Positions 24,820-34,777 are shown, numbered from the stretch's first letter. The stretch is 64,000 nt of DNA from Mucilaginibacter dorajii (GCF_024808255.1 NZ_JANTYS010000011.1:152025-216024); one strand, 5' to 3'. The notes: a model not told the origin generated them from the sequence alone. Program-made: numbers and translations.

Positions 24820-24856
24820 AAAAAAAGGAAATAACATTACGTTATTTCCTTTTTTT
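24820..24856. terminator. Bidirectional terminator between the 24460 gene and GH20
   Basis: 16-bp perfect stem: 24820-24835 (AAAAAAAGGAAATAAC) with 24841-24856, loop ATTAC. A-run on one side and T-run on the other serve both convergent genes. The GH20 stop codon (24842-24844) lies inside the stem. Confidence 0.88.
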
Positions 24857-26608
24857 ATGCCCTTTACTTTTTTGCGATTTTGAAGAACTTCTATGACTGC
24901 TTCCCGAAGATTTAGATTTCTTTGACGCTTTATGGCCCTTCTTCTCCCCTTTTGAATGTGACCTTTTCTCGCTGTGGCGACGGCCATGTCTTTCGGCCCG
25001 TACTGGTCTTTCAATTATCCGTGGGGCGAAATCAATAGCTTCGGGATGGGCGGTAATATCAAATGGATTGAAGTAGTATATACCTTCTGCATCCCAGTTC
25101 TTGAAACCAGCCTGCAGGCGTTGGGTAAAATTAAGTTCGTTTTTAACCTCCGGGGCCGTCCAACCGGCTTCGGCTAAACCGGCTATACGCGGGAAAAGCA
25201 CAAAATCAAGTCGCTTTTCCGATGCGATCTTCTCCGTCCAGATATTGGCCTGTACGCCAAGAATATTGGGCGCGCTTATAGTTTGGGGCGATAATTGTTT
25301 TTCGGGGAAGTTGTAAAGATCCGTCACCGGGTTAAATTGTCCATTCCATTTACGGCCCGATACCTGGCTGGCATCCTGTACAAAATCGAGGTAAAAAGGT
25401 AAACGCGGACAAAGCACCACCTGGTAGCCTTTTTGCAGGGCCAAACTTAGCTGCCCCGGCAGATTTTGACGCCACCAGAAAATGATCGTTTTATCGGCCG
25501 GCATATCGGTTGGTGCTGCCTCATCCCAGGCAAGTATCTTGCTGCCCAGGCTGGTTACCGTATCAGTCATCCGTTTAAAAAAGTACCGTTCAAGCTCGCC
25601 TACATCCGCAAAATTTTTCTTCTGCATCATACGGGCAATGGTGGTATCTAATGACCATGCTTTAACGCCCAATACCACTTCATCGCCACCTAAGTGCATC
25701 ATTTTTGATGGGAACATGGCGCTGGTTTCCCTAATGATGTCGCCTAAATACTGGTATGTTTTTTCATTAGCCGGGTTAAAAGTAAAATTGGGAAATCCGG
25801 CTACGCTGCCACCGGAATATTCGGGGTAAGCCCTGTTTGCAGCAGTGGCATGGCCGGGCATATCAATCTCGGGGATCACCGTTATGAAGCGTTGCGCGGC
25901 GTAGGCCACTATCTCGCGAATGTCGTTTTGGGTATAGTATTTTGGCTGTGCATTTCGGGTGGTGTCGCTATAGTCGCCCATACCGCCTTCAAAGGCCAGT
26001 TTAGGATATTTTTTGATCTCGATGCGCCAGCCCTGTACATCGGTAAGGTGCCAGTGAAATTTGTTTAGCTTATAATAAGCCATCTGATCCAGGATCTGCT
26101 TCACCTTTTGCTTGCCGAAGAAATGCCTGGCCTCATCAAGCATTAAGCCACGCCACTGGTAACGCGGCGCATCGGTAATTTCTGCCGATGCCAGTGTAAT
26201 ACCGGTGCCATCGCCCTGGGGCTGTCCTTTGATGATTTGCAATAAAGATACCAGGCCATAAAAGATACCCTCTTTATTGGATGAAGATATGGTAATACGA
26301 TCTGGTGCTATTTTAAGCGAATAAGCGCCGGGTATCTGCTGGGTTTTGAGCAACTGTAGCTTTATTAAACTAACCGAATCGCTGTTAGCTACAGCAATTG
26401 ATAAGCCTTTTGCTTTAACAATTTCCTTTTGGAAATAAACAGCCAAAGAAGTTAAAGAGGTGTCATTTACACCAACGGTGGCATGGTTATTAAAATTAAA
26501 CTGCCCGGTACCATTTACCACAGATCGTGGCTGAGGGATTATATTTAAGTTTTGCGCCTTTAAGTATCCTGAGATTAAAAGAAATACTGCTAATAATTTA
26601 AATTTCAT
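24842..26608 (-). CDS. GH20 beta-N-acetylhexosaminidase with lysine/serine-rich tail
   Basis: 588 residues. Signal peptide about 1-18. Residues 19-140 form the GH20b-type N-terminal domain and about 146-500 the TIM barrel. The catalytic Asp-Glu pair is Asp309-Glu310 in MMHLGGDEV; HWHLTD (185-190) and PEIDMPGH (246-253) are also present. It removes terminal GlcNAc/GalNAc from glycans or chitooligosaccharides by substrate-assisted catalysis in the periplasm or outside. Odd feature: the last 49 residues (about 540-588) consist almost only of Lys, Ser, Arg, His and Gly, without acidic residues apart from two Glu. This tail is not part of the GH20 fold. Single gene, no operon. Confidence 0.94.
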   Translation of the reverse strand: MKFKLLAVFLLISGYLKAQNLNIIPQPRSVVNGTGQFNFNNHATVGVNDTSLTSLAVYFQKEIVKAKGLSIAVANSDSVSLIKLQLLKTQQIPGAYSLKIAPDRITISSSNKEGIFYGLVSLLQIIKGQPQGDGTGITLASAEITDAPRYQWRGLMLDEARHFFGKQKVKQILDQMAYYKLNKFHWHLTDVQGWRIEIKKYPKLAFEGGMGDYSDTTRNAQPKYYTQNDIREIVAYAAQRFITVIPEIDMPGHATAANRAYPEYSGGSVAGFPNFTFNPANEKTYQYLGDIIRETSAMFPSKMMHLGGDEVVLGVKAWSLDTTIARMMQKKNFADVGELERYFFKRMTDTVTSLGSKILAWDEAAPTDMPADKTIIFWWRQNLPGQLSLALQKGYQVVLCPRLPFYLDFVQDASQVSGRKWNGQFNPVTDLYNFPEKQLSPQTISAPNILGVQANIWTEKIASEKRLDFVLFPRIAGLAEAGWTAPEVKNELNFTQRLQAGFKNWDAEGIYYFNPFDITAHPEAIDFAPRIIERPVRAERHGRRHSEKRSHSKGEKKGHKASKKSKSSGSSHRSSSKSQKSKGHKKRK

Positions 26609-27159
26609 TCAAAAAACAAGTTCTAATTATTGGGGGAGCGCTATGATAGGGATTTTTCTGCTAAATCGATGTAATTTATTTGTAATAAGTAAATGACGAT
26701 GCTTCCAGCGCAGGGAAATCGTTTTACCCACCAATGTAATGAATTCGTGTTATCAGTAAAGCATCTTTTTTTTAGTTAGACATGAATGCCCGCCGGCTTG
26801 GTTACAATTTAATCGAATTTCAGGAATTTTGGAATTGTGATCGATAACAAATCAGGGCAAACGCATCTAACTAATTAACTGGTCCTGGTTAAATGATCCA
26901 GGTATCGAAGGGACTTGTATTGGCCAATAACAGGCACAAATATTTGGATGCACCTAAATTGCGCGGCACATCAATTTTGTGTTAACCATGTAAAAATACA
27001 ACATATTAATTATTAGATAATTAAATGGTATTTTATCTAAAATATGTTAAGTTATGTTAACCCAATTAGATACGCCATAAGCTATCTTACGGGTAGTTAA
27101 ATTCGTGTTTACCCGACGCTCAGCTTGTGGGAAAATAAAGTTAAACCGAATAAAAACTA
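26609..27159. other. AT-rich 551-bp intergenic region, no gene seen
   Basis: Lies upstream of GH20 and downstream of the cupin-8 gene. I see a 12-bp palindrome TATTGGCCAATA (26918-26929) and several ATGTTAA copies near 27040-27060, but no coding frame, terminator or clear promoter. Function not assigned. Confidence 0.5.
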
Positions 27160-28050
27160 TCATTTTTCCCCTTCTAAAAGATTCATGATTGCCCCTACAA
27201 TCGCACCATAAGCAAGCACAGGGGTAGCTGCATAAGAGATCTTCTTTTTCCAGTTCACATAGCGGTCGTTAATAAAATTGTTCCAGTTATAGGTATTAAG
27301 CTGGGCGCGTCCGTAAGTGATACTTGGTTCGGTGATTTTGGTGGTATGCCACCATCCCGAAGGGAAAAATAAGGTTTCGCCTTCTAACAGGTGAAGTATT
27401 ATTGGCTCAGCCTCTTTGTATAGCGGAAACCTTTCGTAATCCGGCTCCAGGAAATTGATCTGTGAAAACTTAGGGTTATCAGGATACGGGTACATATTTG
27501 GCGTTTGTGACGGCGGATACATGTAAAACACCTTTGAGCCGTATACCTGGGTGATCTGTGTATGCATAAACAAGGCATCGTAATGCAGGTAAGGAAAGCT
27601 TGAGCCATTACCACCTAAAAACAATTCATGCACGGTAGTGCCCTGCAGCAATTGTTTAGGCATCAGTTTGCTATGGATCCGGTCGCTTTTGCCATAAACC
27701 AATTGGGGCGAAAAATCGGGCATCAATTCTGGAAATACTTTTTTGATATCGAAATTGAAAGGGTACGGCGCACGGTTTTCGGCTGTAGATACCAGGATGC
27801 GGTCAATAGCCTCTGTCATGGTATAAGTTACACCGTCGATGGTTTTCTTAACATGCCCGTAATTTTTCTTGTAAAATTGGGGGGTATGCTTGCCCATGGC
27901 AGGCCAGTTTTTTGCAGCATCGGTAATAACAACGGGTAATGATTTATCTACATATTCTTTGATAAACTCTGCCCGCGAAAGATTAGTTCGTTTATCAATA
28001 GTGCTTGGCTTTAATGCACTTGTTGCTTCTAATACAGGGGTTTGTGACAT
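27160..28050 (-). CDS. Cupin-8/JmjC-like 2-oxoglutarate oxygenase
   Basis: 296 residues. The fold of a small JmjC/FIH-like oxygenase is indicated by SLPVVITDAAKNWPA near the start, the iron-binding HxD in YLHYDALFMHTQ, then GSKVFYMYPPSQTPNMYP, and the distal histidine in GETLFFPSGWWHTTKI. Known members hydroxylate proteins or RNA-modifying substrates using Fe(II), O2 and 2-oxoglutarate; the target here is unknown. A short hydrophobic stretch at the C-terminus (about 270-290, TPVLAYGAIVGAIMNLL) might tether it to the membrane. Stands alone. Confidence 0.85.
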   Translation of the reverse strand: MSQTPVLEATSALKPSTIDKRTNLSRAEFIKEYVDKSLPVVITDAAKNWPAMGKHTPQFYKKNYGHVKKTIDGVTYTMTEAIDRILVSTAENRAPYPFNFDIKKVFPELMPDFSPQLVYGKSDRIHSKLMPKQLLQGTTVHELFLGGNGSSFPYLHYDALFMHTQITQVYGSKVFYMYPPSQTPNMYPYPDNPKFSQINFLEPDYERFPLYKEAEPIILHLLEGETLFFPSGWWHTTKITEPSITYGRAQLNTYNWNNFINDRYVNWKKKISYAATPVLAYGAIVGAIMNLLEGEK

Positions 28051-28281
28051 AAAATTGCGTAGGTTAAGTCAGGTTGAACTAAGCAACAGTAAACGTACAC
28101 AATTTATTAGCTATCAATATCTTGATTGATTTTTATTCATCAAATATTCATCTTTGGAGTAAGGAAAGCCTGGTATATTAATAATGGATGTGGATATCCT
28201 CCTTGCCCATAAAGTCGTGTGCTCGACAACACCACCCCGCCGAGAGCATCATTAGCACTGAAATAGCTTATGCTTTAACGC

Positions 28282-28312
28282 GGGAGACGCATGTAATTCG
28301 TCTCTACAAAAA
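28282..28312. repeat. GAGACGCATGTAATTCGTCTC repeat
   Basis: Single copy of the element seen at 16375-16482, with stem GAGACG/CGTCTC and a trailing CTACAAAAA. It directly precedes (in plus coordinates) the terminator of the efflux operon. Confidence 0.55.
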
Positions 28313-28340
28313 AAGCCGGTCGTATTCTCGACCGGCTTAT
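28308..28340 (-). terminator. Terminator of the AcrAB-TolC-type operon
   Basis: AAGCCGGTCG (28313-28322) and CGACCGGCTT (28329-28338) form a 10-bp stem with a 6-base loop. On the minus strand the stem is followed by a run of seven T. It lies 67 bases after the outer-membrane-factor stop. Confidence 0.85.
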
Positions 28341-28406
28341 ACATTCGATAATGACTAATTGTAAATGGAGGACCAAATCACCCACTTAATAAACTCAATC
28401 AGCCAA

Positions 28407-29831
28407 TTATTTCCAACCACCACCTAATGACCTGTATAGATCGGCGGTAGCGCTTAGCTCATCTCTTTTGATAGATGCTAACTCAAGTTCACCCTGCAAT
28501 ACATTGCCCTGGGCGGTAATTACCTCCAGGTAATTGGCCAGGCCATTTTTAAATAGCATGCTGGCATTGCTTGTTGCCTGCTGCAATGTTTTAACACGGT
28601 TGGCAGCTATGGCTTGCTCTTGTTTTAGTTTTTCTATCTTAACCATAGCGTCAGATACCTCGCCAACAGCGTTTAATACCGATTGCCTGAACTGTAAAAC
28701 CGTTTTTTCGCGGTTAACTTTAGCAACTTCATATTGCGTGCTTAGTTCTTTGTGCTGTAACAAAGGCTGAGCGATACTACCTGCTACTATACCAAATAAT
28801 GAAGCAGGTATGTTAAACCAGTTACTTGCTTTAAAAGAATTTACACCACCGCTTGCAGTGATCCTTAATGCAGGATACATTTCGGCTTTGGTGATGCCTA
28901 CGTTGGCATTGGCAATGGTCAAATCCAACTCATGGCTACGTACGTCCGGTCTGCGGCTTACTACAGCCGATGGTACACCGGCTGATAACACTTCAGGGAA
29001 CTTAACTTCACTCAGTGTTCCGGTTCGTTCAACGCTGTTTGGCAATGTTCCCGCTAAAACGCTCAACGCGTTTTCCTGTACGGCAACATTACGTTCAAAC
29101 TGTGGTACTAATTGTGCAGCTGCCTGTTGTTGAGCATCAGCTTGTTGTACTGCCAATAAAGTAACCTGCCCTGCATCATATTGTAAACGGATGATGCGCA
29201 AGGTGCTATCATTTAACTTTACGTTCTTTTTGGCAATGGCTAATTGCTCGTCCAACATCAGCAAGTTATAATATCCTTGCGATACGCTTGATACGATGTT
29301 GGTTTGAATTGCCTTTTTTGCTTCGGTAGTTTGCAGGTATTGGGCTAAAGCAGTACGGCTTTGGTTCCGGATTTTACCCCAGATATCGGCTTCCCACGAA
29401 AGGGCAAGGTTTGCCGAATAGTCCTCAACGTGCTTGGTACCAATATTATACTGGGCTATACTTAAACCGGTTAAACTATTATCAGACGGGCGATTGGTAC
29501 TCCCGGTTACATTTAATGCTACCTCTGGTACGTAATTCCATTTTACCTGTTTAAATAGTAGTTGCGCGGCATCAATGTTTTTTACTGCTATCTGCATATC
29601 GTAGTTTTTAGCTATGGCACTATCAATTAGTTTTTGCAGCGCTGCATCGGTAAAAAAGTTTTTCCATTGCAGATCGGCAATACTGCTGGTATCGGCAGTA
29701 GTTACTGCCGCTGTGCTCCTAAAACTTGCAGGAAGCTCGGGTTTGGGTGTAGCCACATCTTTTGATACTTTACAGGCACTTAAAAAGGCTGTAAGTAATA
29801 CAAAAGCAGCGGCGTTTATATATCGTTTCAT
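28407..29831 (-). CDS. TolC/NodT-type outer-membrane efflux lipoprotein
   Basis: 474 residues. Lipoprotein signal: MKRYINAAAFVLLTAFLSAC with Cys20. Two repeated OEP-type coiled-coil halves follow, with SVSQGYYNLLMLDEQLAIAK in the first and QQATSNASMLFKNGLANYLE in the second, the RRPDV motif (VVSRRPDVRSHELDL) between them, and a SLGGGWK C-terminus typical of NodT. It forms the trimeric channel through the outer membrane for the RND pump encoded next to it. Third gene of the adaptor-RND-OMF set; 120 bases with a palindromic repeat separate it from the RND gene. Confidence 0.94.
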   Translation of the reverse strand: MKRYINAAAFVLLTAFLSACKVSKDVATPKPELPASFRSTAAVTTADTSSIADLQWKNFFTDAALQKLIDSAIAKNYDMQIAVKNIDAAQLLFKQVKWNYVPEVALNVTGSTNRPSDNSLTGLSIAQYNIGTKHVEDYSANLALSWEADIWGKIRNQSRTALAQYLQTTEAKKAIQTNIVSSVSQGYYNLLMLDEQLAIAKKNVKLNDSTLRIIRLQYDAGQVTLLAVQQADAQQQAAAQLVPQFERNVAVQENALSVLAGTLPNSVERTGTLSEVKFPEVLSAGVPSAVVSRRPDVRSHELDLTIANANVGITKAEMYPALRITASGGVNSFKASNWFNIPASLFGIVAGSIAQPLLQHKELSTQYEVAKVNREKTVLQFRQSVLNAVGEVSDAMVKIEKLKQEQAIAANRVKTLQQATSNASMLFKNGLANYLEVITAQGNVLQGELELASIKRDELSATADLYRSLGGGWK

Positions 29832-29844
29832 TGTTTATTTTTTT

Positions 29845-29949
29845 AGTATCAAGTAGTTAGTATCAAGTATCAAGACAGAAACTTTGTAGGCCTATTACGG
29901 TCGTTTTATTTTTGTCTTGATTCCTGATTCTTAACCCTTGACTCTGATT
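29845..29949. repeat. ATCAAGA palindromic repeat, copy 1
   Basis: 29845-29880 (AGTATCAAGTAGTTAGTATC...) and 29911-29949 are imperfect inverted copies, about 36 bases each, with 30 bases between. The element fills the RND/OMF gap. Confidence 0.7.
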
Positions 29950-29951
29950 AA

Positions 29952-32900
29952 TTAATTTCCTTGCAGTTCTAACTCCTCTGATTCAACGTTGTGGCCGTTG
30001 ATGGATTTACCAGATCCGTTTCCGCCTGATATTGCTACCGGTACACCAGTAACCTTTTCCTGCAATGCCTGGAATATTACAAACAGTACCGGGATGATGA
30101 ACAATCCTAAGATCACACCTGAAACCATCCCGCCTGCGGCACCAATACTTATAGAGTGGTTACCTTGTGCCGATGGGCCTGTTGCGATACTCATCGGGAA
30201 CAAACCGAATACAAAGGCCAGCGAAGTCATGATGATTGGACGGATCCTGAGCCGTGCTGCTTCAATAGCCGACTGAACCAGGCCGTGCCCCGCCTTCCGG
30301 CGCTGTACCGCGAACTCCACAATCAGAATGGCGTTTTTAGCCAACAGACCGATGAGCATGATCAAGGCCACCTGTACATAAATGTTGTTTTCGATACCGG
30401 TTAGACCTAATACAATGAACACCCCGAATAAACCTGTAGGTATTGAAAGTATTACAGCCAATGGCAATATGTAACTTTCATACTGTGCTGATAATAAGAA
30501 ATATACAAATATCAAACAAAGCATAAAGATCACCGCTGACTGACCGCCGGAAGAAATTTCCTCACGGGTTTGGCCCGAGAACTCATAGGCAAAACCAGAT
30601 GGCAATTGTTCTTTGGCTGTTTCCTGGATGGCCTTAATAGCATCACCAGAGCTGTAACCCGGTTTAGGAATAGCATTTACTTCAATAGAGTTAAACAGGT
30701 TATAACGCGAGGCTGTTTCTGAACCATACACACGGGTTAACTTAACCAGGGTATTGATAGGTACGTTTTCGCCCGCTTTGTTTTTAACAAACACACGGTC
30801 AATCGCTGATGCATCTGTCCTATCGGCAATATCTGCCTGAACAATCACGCGGTAATATTTACCAAAGCGGTTAAAATCTGATGCCTGGGCGGTACCAAAG
30901 TAAGCCTGCATGGTTGATAGAATGTCTTTAACATTTACACCCAACTGATTCGCTTTTTCATCGTCAACTTCTAATTGTAATTGAGGATAATCTGCTTTAT
31001 ATGATGTAAAGGCAAAGGCGATAGCTGGTTTTTGCATCAGCTTTCCGATGAAGTTATTGGCAACACCGCTAAATTTATCCAACCTGCCGTTGGTTTTATC
31101 CTGTAACACTACGTCAAGCGCCTCTACGTTACTAAAGCCAGGAACGGTTGGGAAGCTGAACACGAAGAAAGTACCACCAGGTATAGCACCTAATTTACCT
31201 CTTACTATGTTTTGTATATCATCAATATTCTTAACCGCGCCCCTTTCTTCATTAGGTTTCAACAATAGGAAGATTACACCTGCTGATGGACTGCTGGATT
31301 GTGTTAAAAAGTTAAAACCAGACAGTGCCGTAACAAACCTTGCTGATGGTAAAGTTTTCAGCGCATCGTCGGCCAGTTTAAACGTTTTGTTAGTACCGCT
31401 TAATGATGTACCAGATGGCGTATTAACGGCGATTGCCACGAAACCCTGATCCTCGGTTGGTATAAAGCCTGTTTTGGTTTTATTTACCATGAAAACCGTA
31501 GCAGCAACTATAAGGGCAAGGCCAATCATACTGATCCATTTATTACGGATCAGGATTTTTAAGCCGCCAATATACCTGTCGGTCATATAATTAAAACTAC
31601 CATTAAAGCCGGCGTAAAACTTGTCTACAAATCCTTTTTTAGGAGCATCGTGACCATCCACGCTGTGTTTGTTCTTTAAGAACAAAGCAGCTAAAGCCGG
31701 ACTTAAAGTTAAAGCGTTTACAGCCGATATAATAATGGCTATAGCCATGGTTAAGGCAAACTGGCGGTAAAATATACCTGTTGAACCCGTCATAAAGCTA
31801 ACCGGTAAAAACACAGCCGCCATAACCAGGGTGATAGATATGATAGCACCTGTAATTTCGTGCATCGCCTCAGTAGTGGCCTCCTTAGGGGTCAAACTTG
31901 GATCATTCTCCATTTTGGCGTGCACCGCCTCCACTACCACAATGGCGTCATCCACCACAATACCAATGGCCAGCACCAGTGCAAACAATGTCAAAAGGTT
32001 AACAGAGAAGCCAAACAGGTTCATAAAGAAGAAGGTACCAATAATGGCTACCGGAACCGCAATGGCAGGGATCAATGTAGACCTGAAATCCTGCAGGAAT
32101 ATAAATACTACGATAAATACCAATATAAATGCCTCTACCAAAGTATGCTCGACCTGGTTAATTGACTCATCAAGGTCGGTTTTGGTACGATAGAACTGAT
32201 TGTATTTAATGCCGGCTGGAAAATCTTTTGATAATTTTTCCATCAACTTATCAATGTTGATCTGAATTTCATTGGCATTTGAGCCCGACAGCTGTATAAT
32301 ACCGATAATGATACCATCATGTCCGTTCAGGTTACTTACACTGTTATATGAATAAGCACCTAATTCAACACGGGCAACATCTTTTAAATGCAATACGGAG
32401 CCATCAGCATTTGCACGGATAGCGATATTCTGATATTCCTCTGGCTTGGTAAGTTTACCTTTATATTTAATTACATATTCAAAAGCCTCGTTGCTACGCT
32501 CGCCAAATTTACCAGGCGCGGCTTCCAGGTTTTTGTCCTGTATAGCGGCCATCACTTCGGCGGGTGTAACTTTGTAAGTTGCCATTTGACCCGGATTAAG
32601 CCAAACGCGCATCGAATAATCCTTAACGCCACCAAAAATACTGGCAGATCCTACACCCTGGATACGTTTCATTTCGGGTACAATGTTGATCTGCGCATAG
32701 TTGGCCACAAAGGTTTGATCATATTTTTTAGGATCTTCTGAGTAGATGGCCATTGCGCCAATAAAGCTATTTTGCTGCTTGGTAGTTGTTATACCATATT
32801 GTACAACCTCGGCAGGCAGCTGGCTTGTAGCCTGTGATACACGGTTTTGTACGTTTACAGCGGCCTGATCCGGATCTGTACCTTGTTTAAAATAAACAGT

Positions 32901-33170
32901 GATACCCAATGTACCGTCATTACTGGCTGTAGAGGTCATGTAGGTCATATTTTCCACACCGTTAATCGCTTCTTCTAACGAAGGCGTTACGGAACGTAAA
33001 ATGGTCTCGGCATTAGCGCCCGGATAAACGGCAGATACCAACACTGCCGGAGGGGCAATATTAGGGAACCGCTCTAAGGGCAGTTTGGTTAAACCAAGTA
33101 CACCCACTATCACCAATAATATGGAGATAACAGTTGAGAGCACCGGTCTTTCTATGAATTTCTGAAACAT
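29952..33170 (-). CDS. RND multidrug efflux permease (HAE1 family)
   Basis: 1072 residues, the normal size. FIERPVLSTVISILLVIVGV starts TM1; the proton-relay aspartate pair is in TM4 as LAIGIVVDDAIVVVEAV; typical HAE1 blocks include PLERFPNIAPP, GVENMTYM and AALRIRPI-type segment ARLRIRPIIMTSLAF near the C-terminus. It captures hydrophobic compounds in the periplasm or inner membrane and expels them using proton flow, through the adaptor and outer-membrane partner encoded around it. The substrate is not predictable. Regulated with its operon by the upstream TetR-type repressor. Confidence 0.96.
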   Translation of the reverse strand: MFQKFIERPVLSTVISILLVIVGVLGLTKLPLERFPNIAPPAVLVSAVYPGANAETILRSVTPSLEEAINGVENMTYMTSTASNDGTLGITVYFKQGTDPDQAAVNVQNRVSQATSQLPAEVVQYGITTTKQQNSFIGAMAIYSEDPKKYDQTFVANYAQINIVPEMKRIQGVGSASIFGGVKDYSMRVWLNPGQMATYKVTPAEVMAAIQDKNLEAAPGKFGERSNEAFEYVIKYKGKLTKPEEYQNIAIRANADGSVLHLKDVARVELGAYSYNSVSNLNGHDGIIIGIIQLSGSNANEIQINIDKLMEKLSKDFPAGIKYNQFYRTKTDLDESINQVEHTLVEAFILVFIVVFIFLQDFRSTLIPAIAVPVAIIGTFFFMNLFGFSVNLLTLFALVLAIGIVVDDAIVVVEAVHAKMENDPSLTPKEATTEAMHEITGAIISITLVMAAVFLPVSFMTGSTGIFYRQFALTMAIAIIISAVNALTLSPALAALFLKNKHSVDGHDAPKKGFVDKFYAGFNGSFNYMTDRYIGGLKILIRNKWISMIGLALIVAATVFMVNKTKTGFIPTEDQGFVAIAVNTPSGTSLSGTNKTFKLADDALKTLPSARFVTALSGFNFLTQSSSPSAGVIFLLLKPNEERGAVKNIDDIQNIVRGKLGAIPGGTFFVFSFPTVPGFSNVEALDVVLQDKTNGRLDKFSGVANNFIGKLMQKPAIAFAFTSYKADYPQLQLEVDDEKANQLGVNVKDILSTMQAYFGTAQASDFNRFGKYYRVIVQADIADRTDASAIDRVFVKNKAGENVPINTLVKLTRVYGSETASRYNLFNSIEVNAIPKPGYSSGDAIKAIQETAKEQLPSGFAYEFSGQTREEISSGGQSAVIFMLCLIFVYFLLSAQYESYILPLAVILSIPTGLFGVFIVLGLTGIENNIYVQVALIMLIGLLAKNAILIVEFAVQRRKAGHGLVQSAIEAARLRIRPIIMTSLAFVFGLFPMSIATGPSAQGNHSISIGAAGGMVSGVILGLFIIPVLFVIFQALQEKVTGVPVAISGGNGSGKSINGHNVESEELELQGN

Positions 33171-33196
33171 GGTTTTATCTTTTATAATTTGATATT

Positions 33197-33374
33197 GGAG
33201 TCAAGAATCAAGAGTCAAGAATCAAGACAAAAACTTGTCTATCTCCTATCTTCCAGTCCTAGCCCGTTTGTATCTTAATTTTGTTTCTTACAGAGTCACA
33301 AGCCAAAAGAGAAATTAAAATACCACGATATTTTTGCAGCTTTCTTAACTCTTGATTCTTAACTCTTGACTCTT
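33197..33374. repeat. GAGTCAAGAATCAAGA palindromic repeat, copy 2
   Basis: 33197-33233 contains GAGTCAAGAATCAAGA and further half copies; 33344-33374 is the inverted version and reaches the stop codon of the adaptor gene (33373-33375). About 110 bases lie between. Same family as 29845-29949 and 35691-35725. Confidence 0.72.
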
Positions 33375-34506
33375 ACTTTACTACAGCGGCAACTTTATCA
33401 GTAGTTTTTTGAGGTGCTATTACCATACCTTCCATTAGGTGATCCATACCGCTTAACACAATCTGATCGCCAACTTTAAGGCCGTCTTTAACCAGGTAGT
33501 TTTCACCGCTTTTACCAATGATGTTGATAGGTACCTTTTTCACTTTATTGCTATCAGCAACAGCGAAAACAAATACTTTATCCTGCATCTCAACAGTGGC
33601 CGATTCTGGTACGATCAAGGCATCGGTATGTTGCAGGCTTAAGCGAATCTTACCGGTGTTGCCTGCACGTAATAAACCTTGTGGGTTAGCAAAATTTGCC
33701 CTGATAGTGATAGCGCCTGTGTTTTTATCAAACTGACCGTCAATTACATCAATTTTACCTTGTTTGGCGTATTCGCTGCCATCGGCCAGTAATAACGATA
33801 CTGAAGGCAATCTTTTAAGTTTGTCTTTCAAAGTTTCGCCCGGATATTGTTCTTTAAAGCTGATAAAGTCTTTTTCGCCTAAGGAGAAATAAACGTGTAC
33901 ATCATGTACATCAGATAACTGGGTTAATGCTTCCACATCTTGTGGCGTAACCAAACTACCCTGTTTTTTCAATAAGCGACCAATATAACCGCTAACAGGA
34001 GCTTTAATTAAGGTATAACCAACATTGATTTGCGCGGTAGCCACGTTTGCTTTAGCCGATTCGATATTGGCCTTAGCAACCTGGTAAGCAGCCTTTGCAG
34101 TTTTTAACTGGTAATCAGATACTACTTTGTTTTCTACAAGTGGTGTAAGCTTATCAACTTCCAGTTGCGCATTACCTGCAGCAGCTTCGGCCGCATGTAA
34201 GCTTGCAAGGCTGTTGTTTAATGCCGCGCGGTAAGGTTGTTCGTTAATTTTAAAGATTGGTTCACCAGCGCTTACAAAAGCACCTTCGTCAACAAATACT
34301 TTATCTAATGTGCCGCTTACCTGTGGCCTTACTTCTACGTTAACAGTGCCTTCAATTGATGCAGGATATTCCTGGTAAGTAGTTTGTGTGCCGGATGCAA
34401 TAGCCGCAACCGGGAGTGATGGTGGAGGTGGCGCCTGTTGCGTTTGCGGCTTGGGCGAACATCCGTATAATGTGAGTGCTAATAGCGCTAATGGGATAAT
34501 TTTCAT
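33373..34506 (-). CDS. RND periplasmic adaptor lipoprotein
   Basis: 377 residues with the start at 34506; an in-frame ATG at 34590 would add 28 polar residues before the signal, so I prefer MKIIPLALLALTLYGC, a good lipoprotein signal (Cys16). Then a proline-rich linker, a lipoyl half (PASIEGTVNVEVRPQVSGTL), an alpha-hairpin of about 70 residues rich in Ala and Lys, the second lipoyl half (LIKAPVSGYIGRLL), and beta-barrel and membrane-proximal domains. It links the RND pump to the outer-membrane channel. First structural gene after the TetR repressor, so operator binding controls it. Confidence 0.93.
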   Translation of the reverse strand: MKIIPLALLALTLYGCSPKPQTQQAPPPPSLPVAAIASGTQTTYQEYPASIEGTVNVEVRPQVSGTLDKVFVDEGAFVSAGEPIFKINEQPYRAALNNSLASLHAAEAAAGNAQLEVDKLTPLVENKVVSDYQLKTAKAAYQVAKANIESAKANVATAQINVGYTLIKAPVSGYIGRLLKKQGSLVTPQDVEALTQLSDVHDVHVYFSLGEKDFISFKEQYPGETLKDKLKRLPSVSLLLADGSEYAKQGKIDVIDGQFDKNTGAITIRANFANPQGLLRAGNTGKIRLSLQHTDALIVPESATVEMQDKVFVFAVADSNKVKKVPINIIGKSGENYLVKDGLKVGDQIVLSGMDHLMEGMVIAPQKTTDKVAAVVK

Positions 34507-34690
34507 GATGCTTAATTTTAAAAGGTGATGGGTAGAGTTTTTGATTTGTGTGCCTTGCGGCTTGTTATATATAGAGTTGATTGTTTTCATTGTGGAATGT
34601 GGATAATCAATTAAAATGCTTGTGTTTTATATTATTGACTATCAGTTTTTCACTTAAAATAGTCAATTGCTTGTCAGCCATATATCGCTG

Positions 34691-34731
34691 ACCAGCGACG
34701 AAGAAAGCGCGTTAGTTACGCTAACGCTGGT
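34691..34731. repeat. Nested inverted repeat in the efflux leader
   Basis: ACCAGCG (34691-34697) pairs with CGCTGGT (34725-34731), and inside it GCGTTAG (34709-34715) with CTAACGC (34721-34727). Because the right arms overlap by three bases, the two stems exclude each other in part. In the untranslated region before the adaptor gene; a switchable leader is possible but no T-run follows. Confidence 0.45.
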
Positions 34732-34750
34732 TAGGTGCAGCTTTTAATTT

Positions 34751-34777
34751 TGTGGTGTTAGATAATTTAACACTGTT
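34751..34777. promoter_or_regulatory. Second, imperfect TetR operator
   Basis: The right half ATTTAACACTGTT is identical to that of the perfect operator at 34841-34867; the left half TGTGGTGTTAGAT is degenerate (8 of 13 match). Ninety bases separate the two centres. Confidence 0.55.

Noticed and set aside
24974..25177. Antisense frames inside GH20 and other large genes
   Set aside because: They are shadows of strongly supported genes on the other strand with no independent features.
26918..26929. Palindrome TATTGGCCAATA as an operator
   Set aside because: A single short palindrome in an AT-rich gap, not close to a start codon or to a regulator gene.
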